A DNA stretch of 64,000 nt from NCBI GenBank assembly GCA_963665405.2, contig CAXXUH010000004.1:558001-622000 (forward strand), in the 5' to 3' direction. How positions within the stretch are numbered: the first letter of the stretch is position 1; the number at the start of each line of letters is the position of its first letter. The stretch comes from G963665405 sp963665405. Its GTDB lineage: Bacteria; Chloroflexota; Dehalococcoidia; Lucifugimonadales; G963665405. Below the pieces are notes generated by a model, which made no database searches, was not told the DNA's origin, and saw nothing but the letters and a program-made list of their open reading frames with translations. Positions 43,604 to 52,244 of the stretch are shown one piece after another. Made by a program: the position numbers and the translations under genes.

Positions 43604-44620
43604 CTAGCCCTTGGCCTTCTCGATGGCGTCGACGAGCTGCCTCGCGGCGGCCTCCGGATCGGAGGCCATCGTCACGCTGCTGACCACACAGACGCAGTCC
43701 GCGCCCGCTCCGACGACCTCGCCCACGTTGGACCGGTCGATCCCGCCGATGGCCACGACAGGCTGAGAGACCATCCCCTTGACCTTTCTGACGGTTTCGA
43801 CGCCCACCACCTGCCTGGTGCCCTTGCTCATCGTCGTAGTCGGGAACACAGCACCGACCGCGACGTAGTCCACCGCCTGCGACTGGGAGTCCAGCGCCTC
43901 GTCAAGCGTGTTGTTGGATCGTCCGACGATCTGGCCTGGTCGCAGGATGCGCCGGACCCCGGCGACCGGAAGGTCGTCCTGGCCCAGGTGGATGCCGTCG
44001 GCGCCGCTGATCGCGGCCACCGCAGGGTCGTCGTTGACGATGAAGATCGCGTCTTGCTTCGCGCAAAGATCTTTGAGAAGGGCGGCCGACTCCAGGACAT
44101 CTCCTGCGTCGCCGGACTTGTCGCGAAGCTGGAGGACGCGGGTACCGCCGTCGAGGACAGCCCTCGCGACATCAGCAACGGGCCTGCCGCCGGTCGCCTC
44201 CGCGTCGACGATGACGTACAGGCCGCTGATCTTCGACGACATGCGGGCTCGCAGATCGGCCGCCATCCGCTGCTCGGCGCGATCGAGCACCCGTCTCGTC
44301 CGGGTCACCCAGGCATCGTCGAAGGGCGCTCCGCCGCGCCCGCTGACCGCGCCCAGCAGATCGAGCGAGCCTCTGAGAGACGCGACCGCCTCGATAGCCA
44401 GCGCCGGTACGTCGGCCCTCAGTCCTCTCAGCGCCGCCAGCCGCTGCTGGCGGTCGGCCTGCTCCAGATCGGCGGCCTCTGGGAGGTCCAACGCCTCGCG
44501 AAGCATCTTGATGTCGGCGTTCAGTCCGACGGGCGCCGTCACCAGCGCCTCCAGAAGGCGTATGTCCTCGACGATGGCGCTGATCTGGGCCGTTACGAAG
44601 GGAATCTTCTCGGTGGTCAT
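43604..44620 (-). CDS. thiE: Thiamine-phosphate synthase with helical N-terminal extension
   Basis: About 338 residues. The C-terminal 210 residues are a ThiE barrel that joins HMP-PP and THZ-P: GLYVIVDAEA, GTRVLQLRDKSG, FIVNDDPAVA, GADGIHLGQDDL, GRSNNTLDEA, VAVGAVFPTTTMSKG and VVAIGGIDRSNV. The first 125 residues are helical (ALVTAPVGLNADIKMLREALDL, RVLDRAEQRMAADLRARM), comparable in position to the ThiD2-like N-terminal domain of some bacterial ThiE proteins, but I cannot confirm homology. I start at the ATG 44620; the longer open frame is not protein-like. No other thiamine gene is nearby. Confidence 0.85.
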   Translation of the reverse strand: MTTEKIPFVTAQISAIVEDIRLLEALVTAPVGLNADIKMLREALDLPEAADLEQADRQQRLAALRGLRADVPALAIEAVASLRGSLDLLGAVSGRGGAPFDDAWVTRTRRVLDRAEQRMAADLRARMSSKISGLYVIVDAEATGGRPVADVARAVLDGGTRVLQLRDKSGDAGDVLESAALLKDLCAKQDAIFIVNDDPAVAAISGADGIHLGQDDLPVAGVRRILRPGQIVGRSNNTLDEALDSQSQAVDYVAVGAVFPTTTMSKGTRQVVGVETVRKVKGMVSQPVVAIGGIDRSNVGEVVGAGADCVCVVSSVTMASDPEAAARQLVDAIEKAKG

Positions 44621-44741
44621 TCGAAGCTCAGTGCGGCGAGGCTGTGGGATTCGGTTTAGGGAAAGCCCCTCAACCGGGGCAGGGCAGGGCGGCACGCAGG
44701 GCGGCACGATTGTAACACGGCACGGAGGGTCTCGGGACGGC

Positions 44742-45137
44742 CTACAGCTCGACCACGTTCTCCATGACTTCGAGCCGCACGACCCGCCCGCCGCGTCCAA
44801 GCTCGACCAGGACGGCGTCGATGCGCCACTCCCGGTCGTCTGCGCCGTGGGCCTGGACGTACTCCTGCGCGGCGGCGACCATGTGCGAAAGTTTCCTTGC
44901 GGTCAGCGACTCCTCGGGAGGGCCGAACGAGCTGCTCGCGCGGGTCCGCACCTCGACGAAGACCAGCGCCCCGTCCTTCTCCGCGACCAGGTCTATCTCC
45001 CCGGCCGGCGTTCGGACGTTCGTCTCCAGCACGGTGTAGCCGGTCGACTCCAGCCGCCGTCTGGCGATCTCCTCGCCGCGTCTGCCGAGTTTCAGCCTGC
45101 GGCGGTCCGGTCCGGCCGGCTCGTTCTTCGGTGCGAT
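44742..45137 (-). CDS. YraN/UPF0102 nuclease-fold protein, probable non-AUG (ATC) start
   Basis: The family core is plain: LGRRGEEIARRRLESTGYTVLETNVRTPAGEIDLVA, then FVEVRTR, with the Asp-Glu pattern of the restriction-endonuclease-like fold (EIDLVAEKDG...VFVEV). The canonical N-terminus extends upstream of the first possible GTG (45032). In that stretch, back to the in-frame TAG, there is no ATG, GTG or TTG. An ATC at 45135-45137 lies five bases after a perfect AGGAGG (45143-45148) and gives 131 residues, a normal length. I therefore propose an ATC start; a GTG at 45032 would truncate the family core. Confidence 0.78.
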   Translation of the reverse strand: MAPKNEPAGPDRRRLKLGRRGEEIARRRLESTGYTVLETNVRTPAGEIDLVAEKDGALVFVEVRTRASSSFGPPEESLTARKLSHMVAAAQEYVQAHGADDREWRIDAVLVELGRGGRVVRLEVMENVVEL

Positions 45138-45172
45138 CGGGGCCTCCTACCGTCAGGAGGTTATCACTCTGA

Positions 45173-47008
45173 TCATGGGCGTAGTCCGTCGAGAAGACCC
45201 CGGTCTCTGGCGATACGGGTGGCCTGGGTCCGAGAGCGAGCACCCAGCTTCCGGTACACGTTTCCGCTATGGTACTTGACCGTATTCACGCTCACCGACA
45301 GCTCATTGGCAATCCGTGCGTTCGATGCGCCGGTCGCTAACAGCTGCAACACTTCAAGCTCACGCTTGGTGAGTCCGTGATCTGTCCCGACGAATCGCCG
45401 GATGAGGCGTCCGAAAACGGCGGGATCCAAGACCGCTTCGCCTCGGTGCACCGCACGGACGGCTGATACCAGATCATCGCTGCTCACGTCTTTCAGTAGG
45501 TAGCCGCTGGCTCCGGCCCGCAGGCCCTCAAAGATCTGGTCGTCCTGGGCGTACGCTGACAGGAGAATGACACGTGTCTCCAGTCCCGAGTCACGCATCC
45601 GGGTCACAGTCTCTACGCCGTCCAGCCTCGGCATGTGGATGTTCATCAGGACGACGTCCGGATGGACCGTCGGGATCTTTTCTAGAGCTTCCTCGCCGTC
45701 TCTGGCTTCCCCCACGATGATCATATCCTCAGGGTTCTCCAACACGGTGCGGAGACCTCGTCGGACCACGTCATGATCGTCGACGATCATGACCCGAATC
45801 CCGCCGGGAACTGCCTCTCCGGATAGGTGAGGCGAGTTGACACCGTCGGCCAACGCTGGAGCCTTTCGCGAATCGAACCTGTACGGAATCGTGGACTCGA
45901 CCTGCGTGCCTCCGCCGGGCCTGCTCCCGACCCTGAGCGCACCGCCGGTCGATTCCGCGCGCTGTCGCATCGCGATCAGTCCGAACCCTCCTCCTGCCCG
46001 CGCAGGCTCGTCACCTACAGATGCTGGATCGAAGCCCGTCCCATGATCCGATACAAGGACCGTGACCTCCTCGGGGCCGAACGTGAGCCGTACCGTCCCC
46101 TCCTCCACCTGCGCGTGTCTCTGTATGTTTCGAAGAGCCTCCTGAACGATTCCCAGAGCCTCCAGGCCGTTGCCGGGCTCCATCTGCTGGGGTTGGCTCC
46201 CCTCCACCTCGAGCGAGACCCGAAAGCCCCCTTCATTGAACCTGGCAACCTCTGCTCCGATGCTTTCGACCAGAAGCCCTCCGCCGGTTGGTGCCTGGTG
46301 CAGATCCCAGATCGAGCGGCGTGTCTCTTCCAGCGCCTGCCGGGCGAGCTCCCGTGTCGTCCGCATCTCGGCTTTCGCGGCCCGGGGCTGCTCTTCGAGC
46401 AGCTCCTCCGTTACCGCGAGCTGGATGACCACCCCGGACAACGCCTGCGCCAGGGTGTCGTGCATCCCTCGCGCCAGTCGATCCCGCTCGCCGCGGACCG
46501 CGGCCTCTCGCTCCTCCTGCTGTCGCCGCTTTTGCTCGGTCACATCGACTATGAAGGCGAGGGCGTAACCGACTCGGTCAGCCTCGTCCCTCTGCGCCGT
46601 GGCGGAGAGGAGCACGTCGATGACCTCTCCGCTCTTCTTGATCATCTGGTACTCGATGTCTCTGGCCGATCCGGTCTTCACGAACTTCGGCATGTCGACC
46701 TCAATCGCGTGACGGCGCGACGTCTCGGTCAGAAAGTCGGTAGACGGCCGTCCGATAACCTCGCTCCGGTCGTAGCCAAGAACCTCAAGCCAGTGGTTGT
46801 TGACGCCGAGCAGCCGACCTTCATGGTCTATCGAATGCATCATGACAGGCGTGCCGTCGTAGAGGGAGCGGTATATCCCCTTCGTACCCGGCAGCCCCCT
46901 CAAACCTCTGTTATGCCGTGGCGTTTCGGTCTTCCGCGTTGATGTCGGCATCTCTCCGTACTTCATATGCTTCGTCGCTTTCCGGTCTTTGTGCCTCTTT
47001 GGCCACAT
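45173..47008 (-). CDS. Hybrid PAS-histidine kinase fused to a LuxR-type response regulator, receiver Asp replaced by Asn
   Basis: A 611-residue fusion of both halves of a NarX/NarL-type system. A PAS domain (about 45-160) is followed by HisKA_3 with H183 in RLARGMHDTLAQAL, then a HATPase (NGLEALGIVQEALRNIQRHA, SDHGTGFDP, GFGLIAMRQRAE). The receiver (about 404-520) has VDDHD and LLSAY but reads VVLMNIHMP, with Asn456 (AAC, 45641-45643) where the phosphorylated Asp belongs. The C-terminal LuxR HTH is intact (LTKRELEVLQLLATGASNARIA). There is no membrane helix, so it is cytosolic. Its 5' end lies inside a direct repeat shared with 52245-52345; later in-frame ATGs (residues 15 and 20) are possible starts. 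Confidence 0.88.
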   Translation of the reverse strand: MWPKRHKDRKATKHMKYGEMPTSTRKTETPRHNRGLRGLPGTKGIYRSLYDGTPVMMHSIDHEGRLLGVNNHWLEVLGYDRSEVIGRPSTDFLTETSRRHAIEVDMPKFVKTGSARDIEYQMIKKSGEVIDVLLSATAQRDEADRVGYALAFIVDVTEQKRRQQEEREAAVRGERDRLARGMHDTLAQALSGVVIQLAVTEELLEEQPRAAKAEMRTTRELARQALEETRRSIWDLHQAPTGGGLLVESIGAEVARFNEGGFRVSLEVEGSQPQQMEPGNGLEALGIVQEALRNIQRHAQVEEGTVRLTFGPEEVTVLVSDHGTGFDPASVGDEPARAGGGFGLIAMRQRAESTGGALRVGSRPGGGTQVESTIPYRFDSRKAPALADGVNSPHLSGEAVPGGIRVMIVDDHDVVRRGLRTVLENPEDMIIVGEARDGEEALEKIPTVHPDVVLMNIHMPRLDGVETVTRMRDSGLETRVILLSAYAQDDQIFEGLRAGASGYLLKDVSSDDLVSAVRAVHRGEAVLDPAVFGRLIRRFVGTDHGLTKRELEVLQLLATGASNARIANELSVSVNTVKYHSGNVYRKLGARSRTQATRIARDRGLLDGLRP

Positions 47009-47015
47009 ATGTTAG
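46918..47015 (+). repeat. Type C direct repeat, left copy
   Basis: About 98 bp sharing gtggcgtttcggtcttccgc, tcgtcgctttccg and ctttggccacatat with 52245-52345 in the same orientation. It overlaps the 5' end of the hybrid kinase gene and bounds the signalling cassette. Confidence 0.75.
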
Positions 47016-47510
47016 CCAGCATCACTCACGTGCGTTTCGTCCGTTTGTTTCCGCCACCGGAACGGTTACGACGAGCTTCGCAACCAGGCTTGGACGGCTT
47101 GGGGGTTTTATGCTTCCGTGATGACGCTAGCGCTGAGATAGGTTGAACTGGGAGGTCTTCACCCAAGATATTTACCCGGTACCATCGCGGCGGTGCCACT
47201 ACTTACTTGACTGACGGTATGTAGGTCACGGAGGAGTTCAGAACCTCTGACCGAGCCAGGGGGAATCTGTGACAGCAATACCGGACCAAAGGTGTCGGCC
47301 ATCGGTCATTCGCGGTACTCAACTTCCGATCCTCGTCACGCCGGCTCTGAAAGGTCCTACAACTGAGTCTACTCAATTTCGCGTGTCTGGGAGATGACAA
47401 AAAGGGGTGGAGTATAACAAAAGTGTGACAATCTGAGCAGGTAAGCGCTGTGCGTCTGGCGGGGGGTGCCGGCGAGCAGGGACCGGCTCGAGGAAAGGCC
47501 GAGAGAAGCT
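47016..47510. other. Intergenic region without visible gene
   Basis: About 495 bases between the hybrid kinase and the response regulator. It is visibly less GC-rich than most of the window. I find no protein-like frame, tRNA or repeat; it should hold the promoter of the hybrid kinase. Confidence 0.45.
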
Positions 47511-48212
47511 CTAGGGAGAGTGGCAGTTTAGCCAGTAGCCTACTGCTTGCTCAGTCAGAATGAGTATGGGATTTTCCGGCTCGGGTTCGATCTTCCGGCG
47601 CAGGCGGCCGATGTGAGTGCGCAGGATTTGATTTTCGCTGGCATACTCTGCGCCCCAGACTTGGCCGAGGATCTGCGAGGAGGTCAGGACTTTACCGGCA
47701 TGCTGCCCGAGCACGACCAGCAGGCTGTACTCGGTGGGTGTGAGATGGATGACTTGACCGCTGCGGGTGACGCGGCGTGCGGCAAAGTCTACCAGGAGTT
47801 CACCGCACTGCAATCCGCCCTCAGCAACCTCGGCCAATGGGCGGCTGCGCCGCAACACCGCCATGACTCGCGCGGCCAATTCACTGGCGCTAAAAGGTTT
47901 GACCAGGTAATCGTCTGCACCGGCCTCGAGCCCGCGCACCACGTCCTGATCTGCAGCTCTGGATGTCACCATGATAATCGGTGTTTCCCTCATAGCCCGG
48001 ATCTCCCGGCAGACCTCCAACCCGTCCAAATCCGGCAGGCCGATGTCCAGCAGGACCAGGTCCGGTTGGTCCTCGGTGAAGCGGTCCAGCCCCGCGCCTC
48101 CCTCCGATTCCACGATTACGCGGTAGTCGTGGAGCTCCAGGACGCGACGAATGAAACGTTGCGCAGCGGGATCATCCTCGATGACCAGAACCAGCGATTT
48201 ACGGTTTGCCAT
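47511..48212 (-). CDS. OmpR/KdpE-type response regulator
   Basis: A 233-residue regulator. The receiver has the acidic pocket (VIEDD, 11-14), the phosphorylation site D56 in LLDIGLPDLDG, the Thr/Ser switch in MVTSRA and K in LVKPF. The C-terminal winged helix has LTPTEYSLLVVLGQHAGKVLTSSQIL, THIGRLRRKIE and the VGYWL end, closest to KdpE-like proteins. Its start overlaps the kinase reading frame by 14 bases, so it is the cognate regulator of that operon. It is intact although the kinase gene upstream is broken. Confidence 0.92.
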   Translation of the reverse strand: MANRKSLVLVIEDDPAAQRFIRRVLELHDYRVIVESEGGAGLDRFTEDQPDLVLLDIGLPDLDGLEVCREIRAMRETPIIMVTSRAADQDVVRGLEAGADDYLVKPFSASELAARVMAVLRRSRPLAEVAEGGLQCGELLVDFAARRVTRSGQVIHLTPTEYSLLVVLGQHAGKVLTSSQILGQVWGAEYASENQILRTHIGRLRRKIEPEPENPILILTEQAVGYWLNCHSP

Positions 48213-49536
48213 CTGTTCTCATACCCTGGTTATTGGCTTGGGGTAGGGTCACAACAAAAGCGACTCCTTCCCCCTGCGTGCTCTCGGCCCAGATACGGCC
48301 TTGCTGCGCCTCTATGATCCGCCGACAAATAGTCAACCCTAACCCGATGCCGCCCACCCGGCGGCTGGTCCGTTCATCCGGCTGGTGAAAGGGCTCGAAG
48401 ACGCGGGTAAGCTGGTTCGGTGGTAGTCCCGGTCCGTTGTCACGCACCGTTATTCGGACCATCGGCGATCCCTCGCCGTTGTCCTCGGAACCTTCAATCC
48501 AGATCGACGACTCGGCCGGAGTGTATTTCAGTGAGTTGTCCAGCAGATTGTCCACTACCTCACGAAGGCGACCCGGGTCAGTCTGCACCAGCGGCAAGTC
48601 TACGGGTATATCAACGGAGACCGGCTTCTCCGGCGCCCTTATCCTGAAGTTCCTTATAGCCTGTTCGACGATCTCTTGCACACCCGTGGGAACCGGATCG
48701 ATGGGTAACATGCCTGCTTCCAGACTGGACAACTGCAGCAAGTTGCCTATTAACCCGCTAAGGCGGTCACTAGCTTGGTCGATTTCATGCAAGAAGTCGA
48801 AGGTCTCCTTGGGCCCTATTTGGTCTTGGTGGTCCAGTAACGCGGTGGAGAAGCCTTTAATGGCTGTAAGAGGGGTGCGGAGTTCGTGGGACACCGTGGA
48901 TAGAAGTTGTGATTTTAGCTGGTCGGATTCCTGGGCCTGTTCCAATGCCACCGCCAGTTCAGCGGTGCGATCAGCCACATCTTCCTCCAGACGGTCCCGA
49001 TACTCTCTCAATTTTTGCTCTACCCTAACGCGCTCGGTGATATCGATGGCGGAAGGGACCATACCCGTTACTCTACCCGTCTCGTCGAACAATGGTTGCA
49101 AACCAAAATCTATGGTTATGAAACGGTCTTCACCGACGCGCACAACCACATCGTAACGAACAGCTTCTCCCCGCGCTGTCCGCTCGATGTTCTGCCGTAG
49201 CTGTTGCATGATCGGCGTTGAGTAGGACCACCAGTAGGTTTCTTCGAAGGGTTTCCCCAGCACATCTTCGGGCTTCAATCCCGCCACGTCGAGGGCGGTC
49301 CTGTTCGCTTCGGTCAATATGCCGTCGGGTGTCATTAGGCCTACTAATATGAATAGGCTATTGAGGATGTTCCGAAGATGTAGCTCACTGGTCCGCAAAT
49401 CCTCCTCAATCCGCATGCGCTCGGTGATATCGATGGCGGAAGGGACCATACCCGTGACTTTACCCGTTTCGTCGAACAGTGGTTGGAGGCTAAAATCTAT
49501 GGTTATGAAACGGTCCTCACCGACGCGCACGACCAC
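48199..49536 (-). pseudogene. Broken sensor histidine kinase, C-terminal part (PAS-PAS-HisKA-HATPase)
   Basis: The open frame from the ATG at 49536 carries the end of one PAS unit, a complete PAS unit (NILNSLFILVGLMTPDG..), a coiled linker (ADRTAELAVALEQAQESDQLK), HisKA with STVSHELRTPLTAIKG, and HATPase motifs (DNLLDNSLKYTP, DNGPGLPP, GIGLGLTICRRI). Upstream in the same frame a TAG at 49615-49617 stands where the duplicate unit has TGG. A 20-bp duplication further up shifts the frame from the membrane half. It could be made as a soluble kinase fragment but lacks its sensor. It overlaps the response regulator gene. Confidence 0.82.
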
Positions 49537-49734
49537 ATCGTAACGAACAGCTTCTCCCTGCGCTGTCCGCTCGATGTTTTGCCGTAGCTGTTGCTTGATC
49601 GGCTCTGAGTACGACTACCAGTAGGCCTCTTCGAAGGGCTTCCCAAGCACTTCTTCAGGCTTCAATCCCGCCACGTTGAGGGCGGTCTTGTTTGCTTCGG
49701 TCAATATGCCGTCGGGTGTCATTAGGCCTACTAA
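49030..49734 (-). repeat. Tandem duplication of a PAS-coding unit, period 387 bp
   Basis: Two highly similar units, 49030-49416 and 49417 to about 49734, encode successive PAS domains. The period of 129 codons keeps frame. The stretch gcgctcggtgatatcgatgg is identical in both. The similarity implies a fairly recent internal duplication. Confidence 0.85.
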
Positions 49735-49774
49735 TGTGAAAAGGCTGTCTAGGATGTGAAAAGGCTGTCTAGGA
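49735..49774 (-). repeat. 20-bp tandem duplication that frameshifts the kinase gene
   Basis: tgtgaaaaggctgtctagga occurs twice head to tail (49735-49754 and 49755-49774). Removing one copy restores the reading frame NILDSLFTLVGLMTPDG, matching the second PAS unit; with both copies the frame stops at once. Confidence 0.9.
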
Positions 49775-50528
49775 TGTTCCGGACATGTTGTTCACTGTTC
49801 CTCAGTTGATCTGTCATTCGATCAAACGCCCTGGCAAGATCGCCGATCTCGTCCTTTGCGTCTGCACTTATGCGGTAATCCAGGTTACCGGTGCCTATGA
49901 TCTCGGTTCCCTCCCGAAGTTTCGCGATGGGCTTCACAATACTCCTGATTACCACCCCTGAAGTTGCTGCCAGAAGCGCCCCTATCACCAGTGCAAAGCC
50001 CATCACGGACCACCTGTCCGTTCTACCAGCAGCCTCTAGCTTTTCATGACTTGACTCAGCCAGTTGCATGGCGCCGGAGGCCATCTCTTGCGAGCTTATC
50101 AGAAGCTGACCAGTTAATCTCTCCCTAATCTCCCTGGCCAACCGAGTCTCCCTTCCAGTCGACCTTTGCTCTTCATGATTTGAGATTAGCTGTGAAAACA
50201 CTGCTCTAAGGGTTGCGTGATTCTCCCGTAAATTCCGATAGACGGCCTCCTGTCCTGCGCTGTTGGGCTCCCTCGATCGTGCCAGCAACTCTCCAATAGA
50301 CCCGTGTCTTCGCTGCCACTGCTCTCTCGCCCGTTCTCCAGGATTCAGCAAGAAGTCAAAGAGTAAGATGTCGAGCTGGCTCACGGCCTCGCTTAGCTCA
50401 GCGGCTGCCCGGCTCTCCTCAATTGCTCGCTCCACTCGCTGATCTAAAAGGTAGGTGACCAACCCAAGCCCCAGTACGAGGCCGATGGAAGAAATGGCGC
50501 TAATCCATAATCTGGTTGTGATCTTCAT
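49749..50528 (-). pseudogene. Broken sensor histidine kinase, N-terminal part (membrane sensor and HAMP)
   Basis: This 259-codon frame is the 5' half of the kinase. A first membrane helix (LWISAISSIGLVLGLGLVTYLL) is followed by an extracytoplasmic helical bundle of about 150 residues (ELSEAVSQLDILLFDFLLNP), a second helix (VMGFALVIGALLAATSGVVI), and a HAMP domain (IVKPIAKLREGTEIIGTGNLDYRI, DEIGDLARAFDRM). It ends prematurely as NILDSLFTS at the 20-bp duplication, losing the PAS and kinase domains. It starts 28 bases after the solute-binding protein gene, so all three genes formed one operon. Base composition is visibly lower in GC than neighbours. Confidence 0.82.
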
Positions 50529-50556
50529 CTGAACTCTACATTTTGATCACCTGAAA

Positions 50557-51582
50557 TCATCGGATTACCTTAATCGCTTGAGGGTTCACCTCATTTAGGG
50601 CGTTCAGGTACAAAAAGTCCAAATAGTTAGGGATCTCCATTGCATCGACCAGATTTCTGTCTATTGCCCACTTAGCCTGGAACTCCATTTGGATGAGGAG
50701 GTCTTGAGCTAACGAGATCGTGAGTTCAACGGTAGGCCATTGTTCCTGTACTTCCGTCCTTGAAATTCCCGGTGCTGACAAGAACGTTTCGAGAGCTTGA
50801 CCCCTATTCTTCTTTGCAAACCCCTCCGCATTAACCAACGCGCGAAGGACCTTGATGAGGGTCTGCGGTCTGGCCTCGACAAAGTCATCCAAGACAGTAA
50901 GGTTAAAGGTCTTGCGATAGATGCCGCGAGGATGAAAGATTATCGAGTTGTCCGCCAGTAAGTCCTTCGCCTGGCCAATGAACGGCTCTTTCACCGCAAT
51001 AGCGTCAACCTCTGCTTTGGCGAGAGCTGCCGGGAGGTCCACCGCCTTTAGGAAGGAGACAATTACCTCCTCGTCAGACAGGCGAGTATCCAACAGAAAG
51101 TGATGCAAGAAAACATGCGCTGCTGAGCCTCGTTGTGTCCCTATGCGCTTTCCTTTTAGATCCTCAGGCGTTTCAATGCCACTGTCCCGTCTGGCTATGA
51201 TTTTCATCTGGTCATCAGCCATGCCGATGGTCGCGAAGACCTTGAAATCCTGTCGCGCAAAAGAGTTGAAAACAATAGGCACCTCTGCAACACTTACAAT
51301 GTCAACCTCTCCTTCAAACAAGCCATCGAGCAGAGCAATCTTACCTGTTGGGTACTCCCTAAACGTTACATCCAGGCCTTCTTCAGAGAAGTAGCCTTTC
51401 TCCTGAGCAATTATCAATAGCGCCTCCAATGAGTTGTGCGTAAAACCGAGACGCACTGTCTCTTTGGCACCTGTGAATCCTCTTGGTGTGTCTCCTTTTT
51501 GCGTATACCAAATGCCTATTCCCAGGGCGATCACTAATACGGTCGCGATACCTATCAATGATACGGATTTTGTCCTGCCCAT
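50557..51582 (-). CDS. NitT/TauT-family (NMT1/THI5-like) ABC-type solute-binding protein, probably a sensor partner
   Basis: A 341-residue protein with an N-terminal membrane/signal helix (VSLIGIATVLVIALGIGIWY) and a periplasmic-binding fold of the SsuA/THI5 type: VRLGFTHNSLEALLIIAQEKGYFSEEGLDV, DIVSVAEVPIVF, LKGKRIGTQRGSAAHVFLHHFL and AVDAIAVKEPFIGQA. No ABC permease or ATPase gene is adjacent. It instead precedes a membrane sensor kinase and its regulator, suggesting ligand delivery to the kinase. The ligand could be a sulfonate, nitrate or pyrimidine-like molecule but is not identifiable. GC content is visibly low for this window. Confidence 0.85.
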   Translation of the reverse strand: MGRTKSVSLIGIATVLVIALGIGIWYTQKGDTPRGFTGAKETVRLGFTHNSLEALLIIAQEKGYFSEEGLDVTFREYPTGKIALLDGLFEGEVDIVSVAEVPIVFNSFARQDFKVFATIGMADDQMKIIARRDSGIETPEDLKGKRIGTQRGSAAHVFLHHFLLDTRLSDEEVIVSFLKAVDLPAALAKAEVDAIAVKEPFIGQAKDLLADNSIIFHPRGIYRKTFNLTVLDDFVEARPQTLIKVLRALVNAEGFAKKNRGQALETFLSAPGISRTEVQEQWPTVELTISLAQDLLIQMEFQAKWAIDRNLVDAMEIPNYLDFLYLNALNEVNPQAIKVIR

Positions 51583-51591
51583 GAGTTATGA

Positions 51592-51831
51592 TCACCGAGC
51601 CCGTGCGGATGCGAAGGATGCGTCCAGGATGGGATAGCCATAGACGAGAACTGGTATGCCAGTGATGCGGCCAATCTGATAATCCCCGATGGCGAAGTCG
51701 CGAGTTTGAACGGTCCGCTGGAACCACGGGAGATCGGCAGAGTTGACCGGCCCGGTCAGAGGGACACCGCTGCAGAAGACATCGCCATCTGGCTCGAATG
51801 CTCCGAGGTTGGCATAGAACGGGTACTGGTT
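51592..51831 (-). pseudogene. Fragment of a Cache-type extracellular sensor domain
   Basis: The residues from NQYPFYANLGAFEPDG through GPVNSADLPWFQRTVQTRDFAIGDYQIG to GIPVLVYGYPILD are typical of dCACHE domains of kinases or diguanylate cyclases. The first part of the domain, any membrane helix and all output domains are missing. It is fused in frame to a transposase fragment on its N-terminal side and cut just before the solute-binding gene. Confidence 0.65.
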
Positions 51832-52017
51832 CTGCACGTTGCGACCGCCCCTGCTCTCTTGCAGACGGGCAGTTGCCGTCTCCGTCAGTTCCAGGGCGTA
51901 GTCCAACTCGCGGCATGCCAGGAGTCCGGCGTCCGAGGCAATCGTGGCGCCGTGGAATTCCAGGCGTAGCCGGCGGTCAAACTGGAGGGTGACGCGGCTG
52001 CAGGTGCTTTCACCCAT
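51832..52017 (-). pseudogene. N-terminal fragment of an IS1380-like transposase
   Basis: About 62 residues (RLRLEFHGATIASDAGLLACRELDYALELTE to SRGGRNVQ) match the start of IS1380-family transposases and then switch abruptly to the Cache-domain fragment. No catalytic residues remain. This is a third IS1380 trace in the window and differs in sequence from the other two. Confidence 0.65.
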
Positions 52018-52244
52018 TGGGTGCCTCCAGCGAGATTGCGGTATCCTGAACTAGGTCCCGCTTTCGCGGCAAGTCTAGCACACGCGCTAGCTATGATGCT
52101 CATGTATGCGGCTCAAAGGTGCAGCACTCTTACCGGCTTACGACTCACCTTTGTGGCTGATCCGGGAATTGTGGGCTACAACGATAACTACTCTGTCATC
52201 CGACCTAGCGTTGGAGCGGACCGCGGTGACCCGGTGGTTACGTC
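52018..52244. other. Intergenic debris without visible gene
   Basis: Between the transposase fragment and the right type C repeat I see no coding frame or structured repeat. The stretch probably includes the outer end of the degraded IS1380-like element. Confidence 0.35.
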
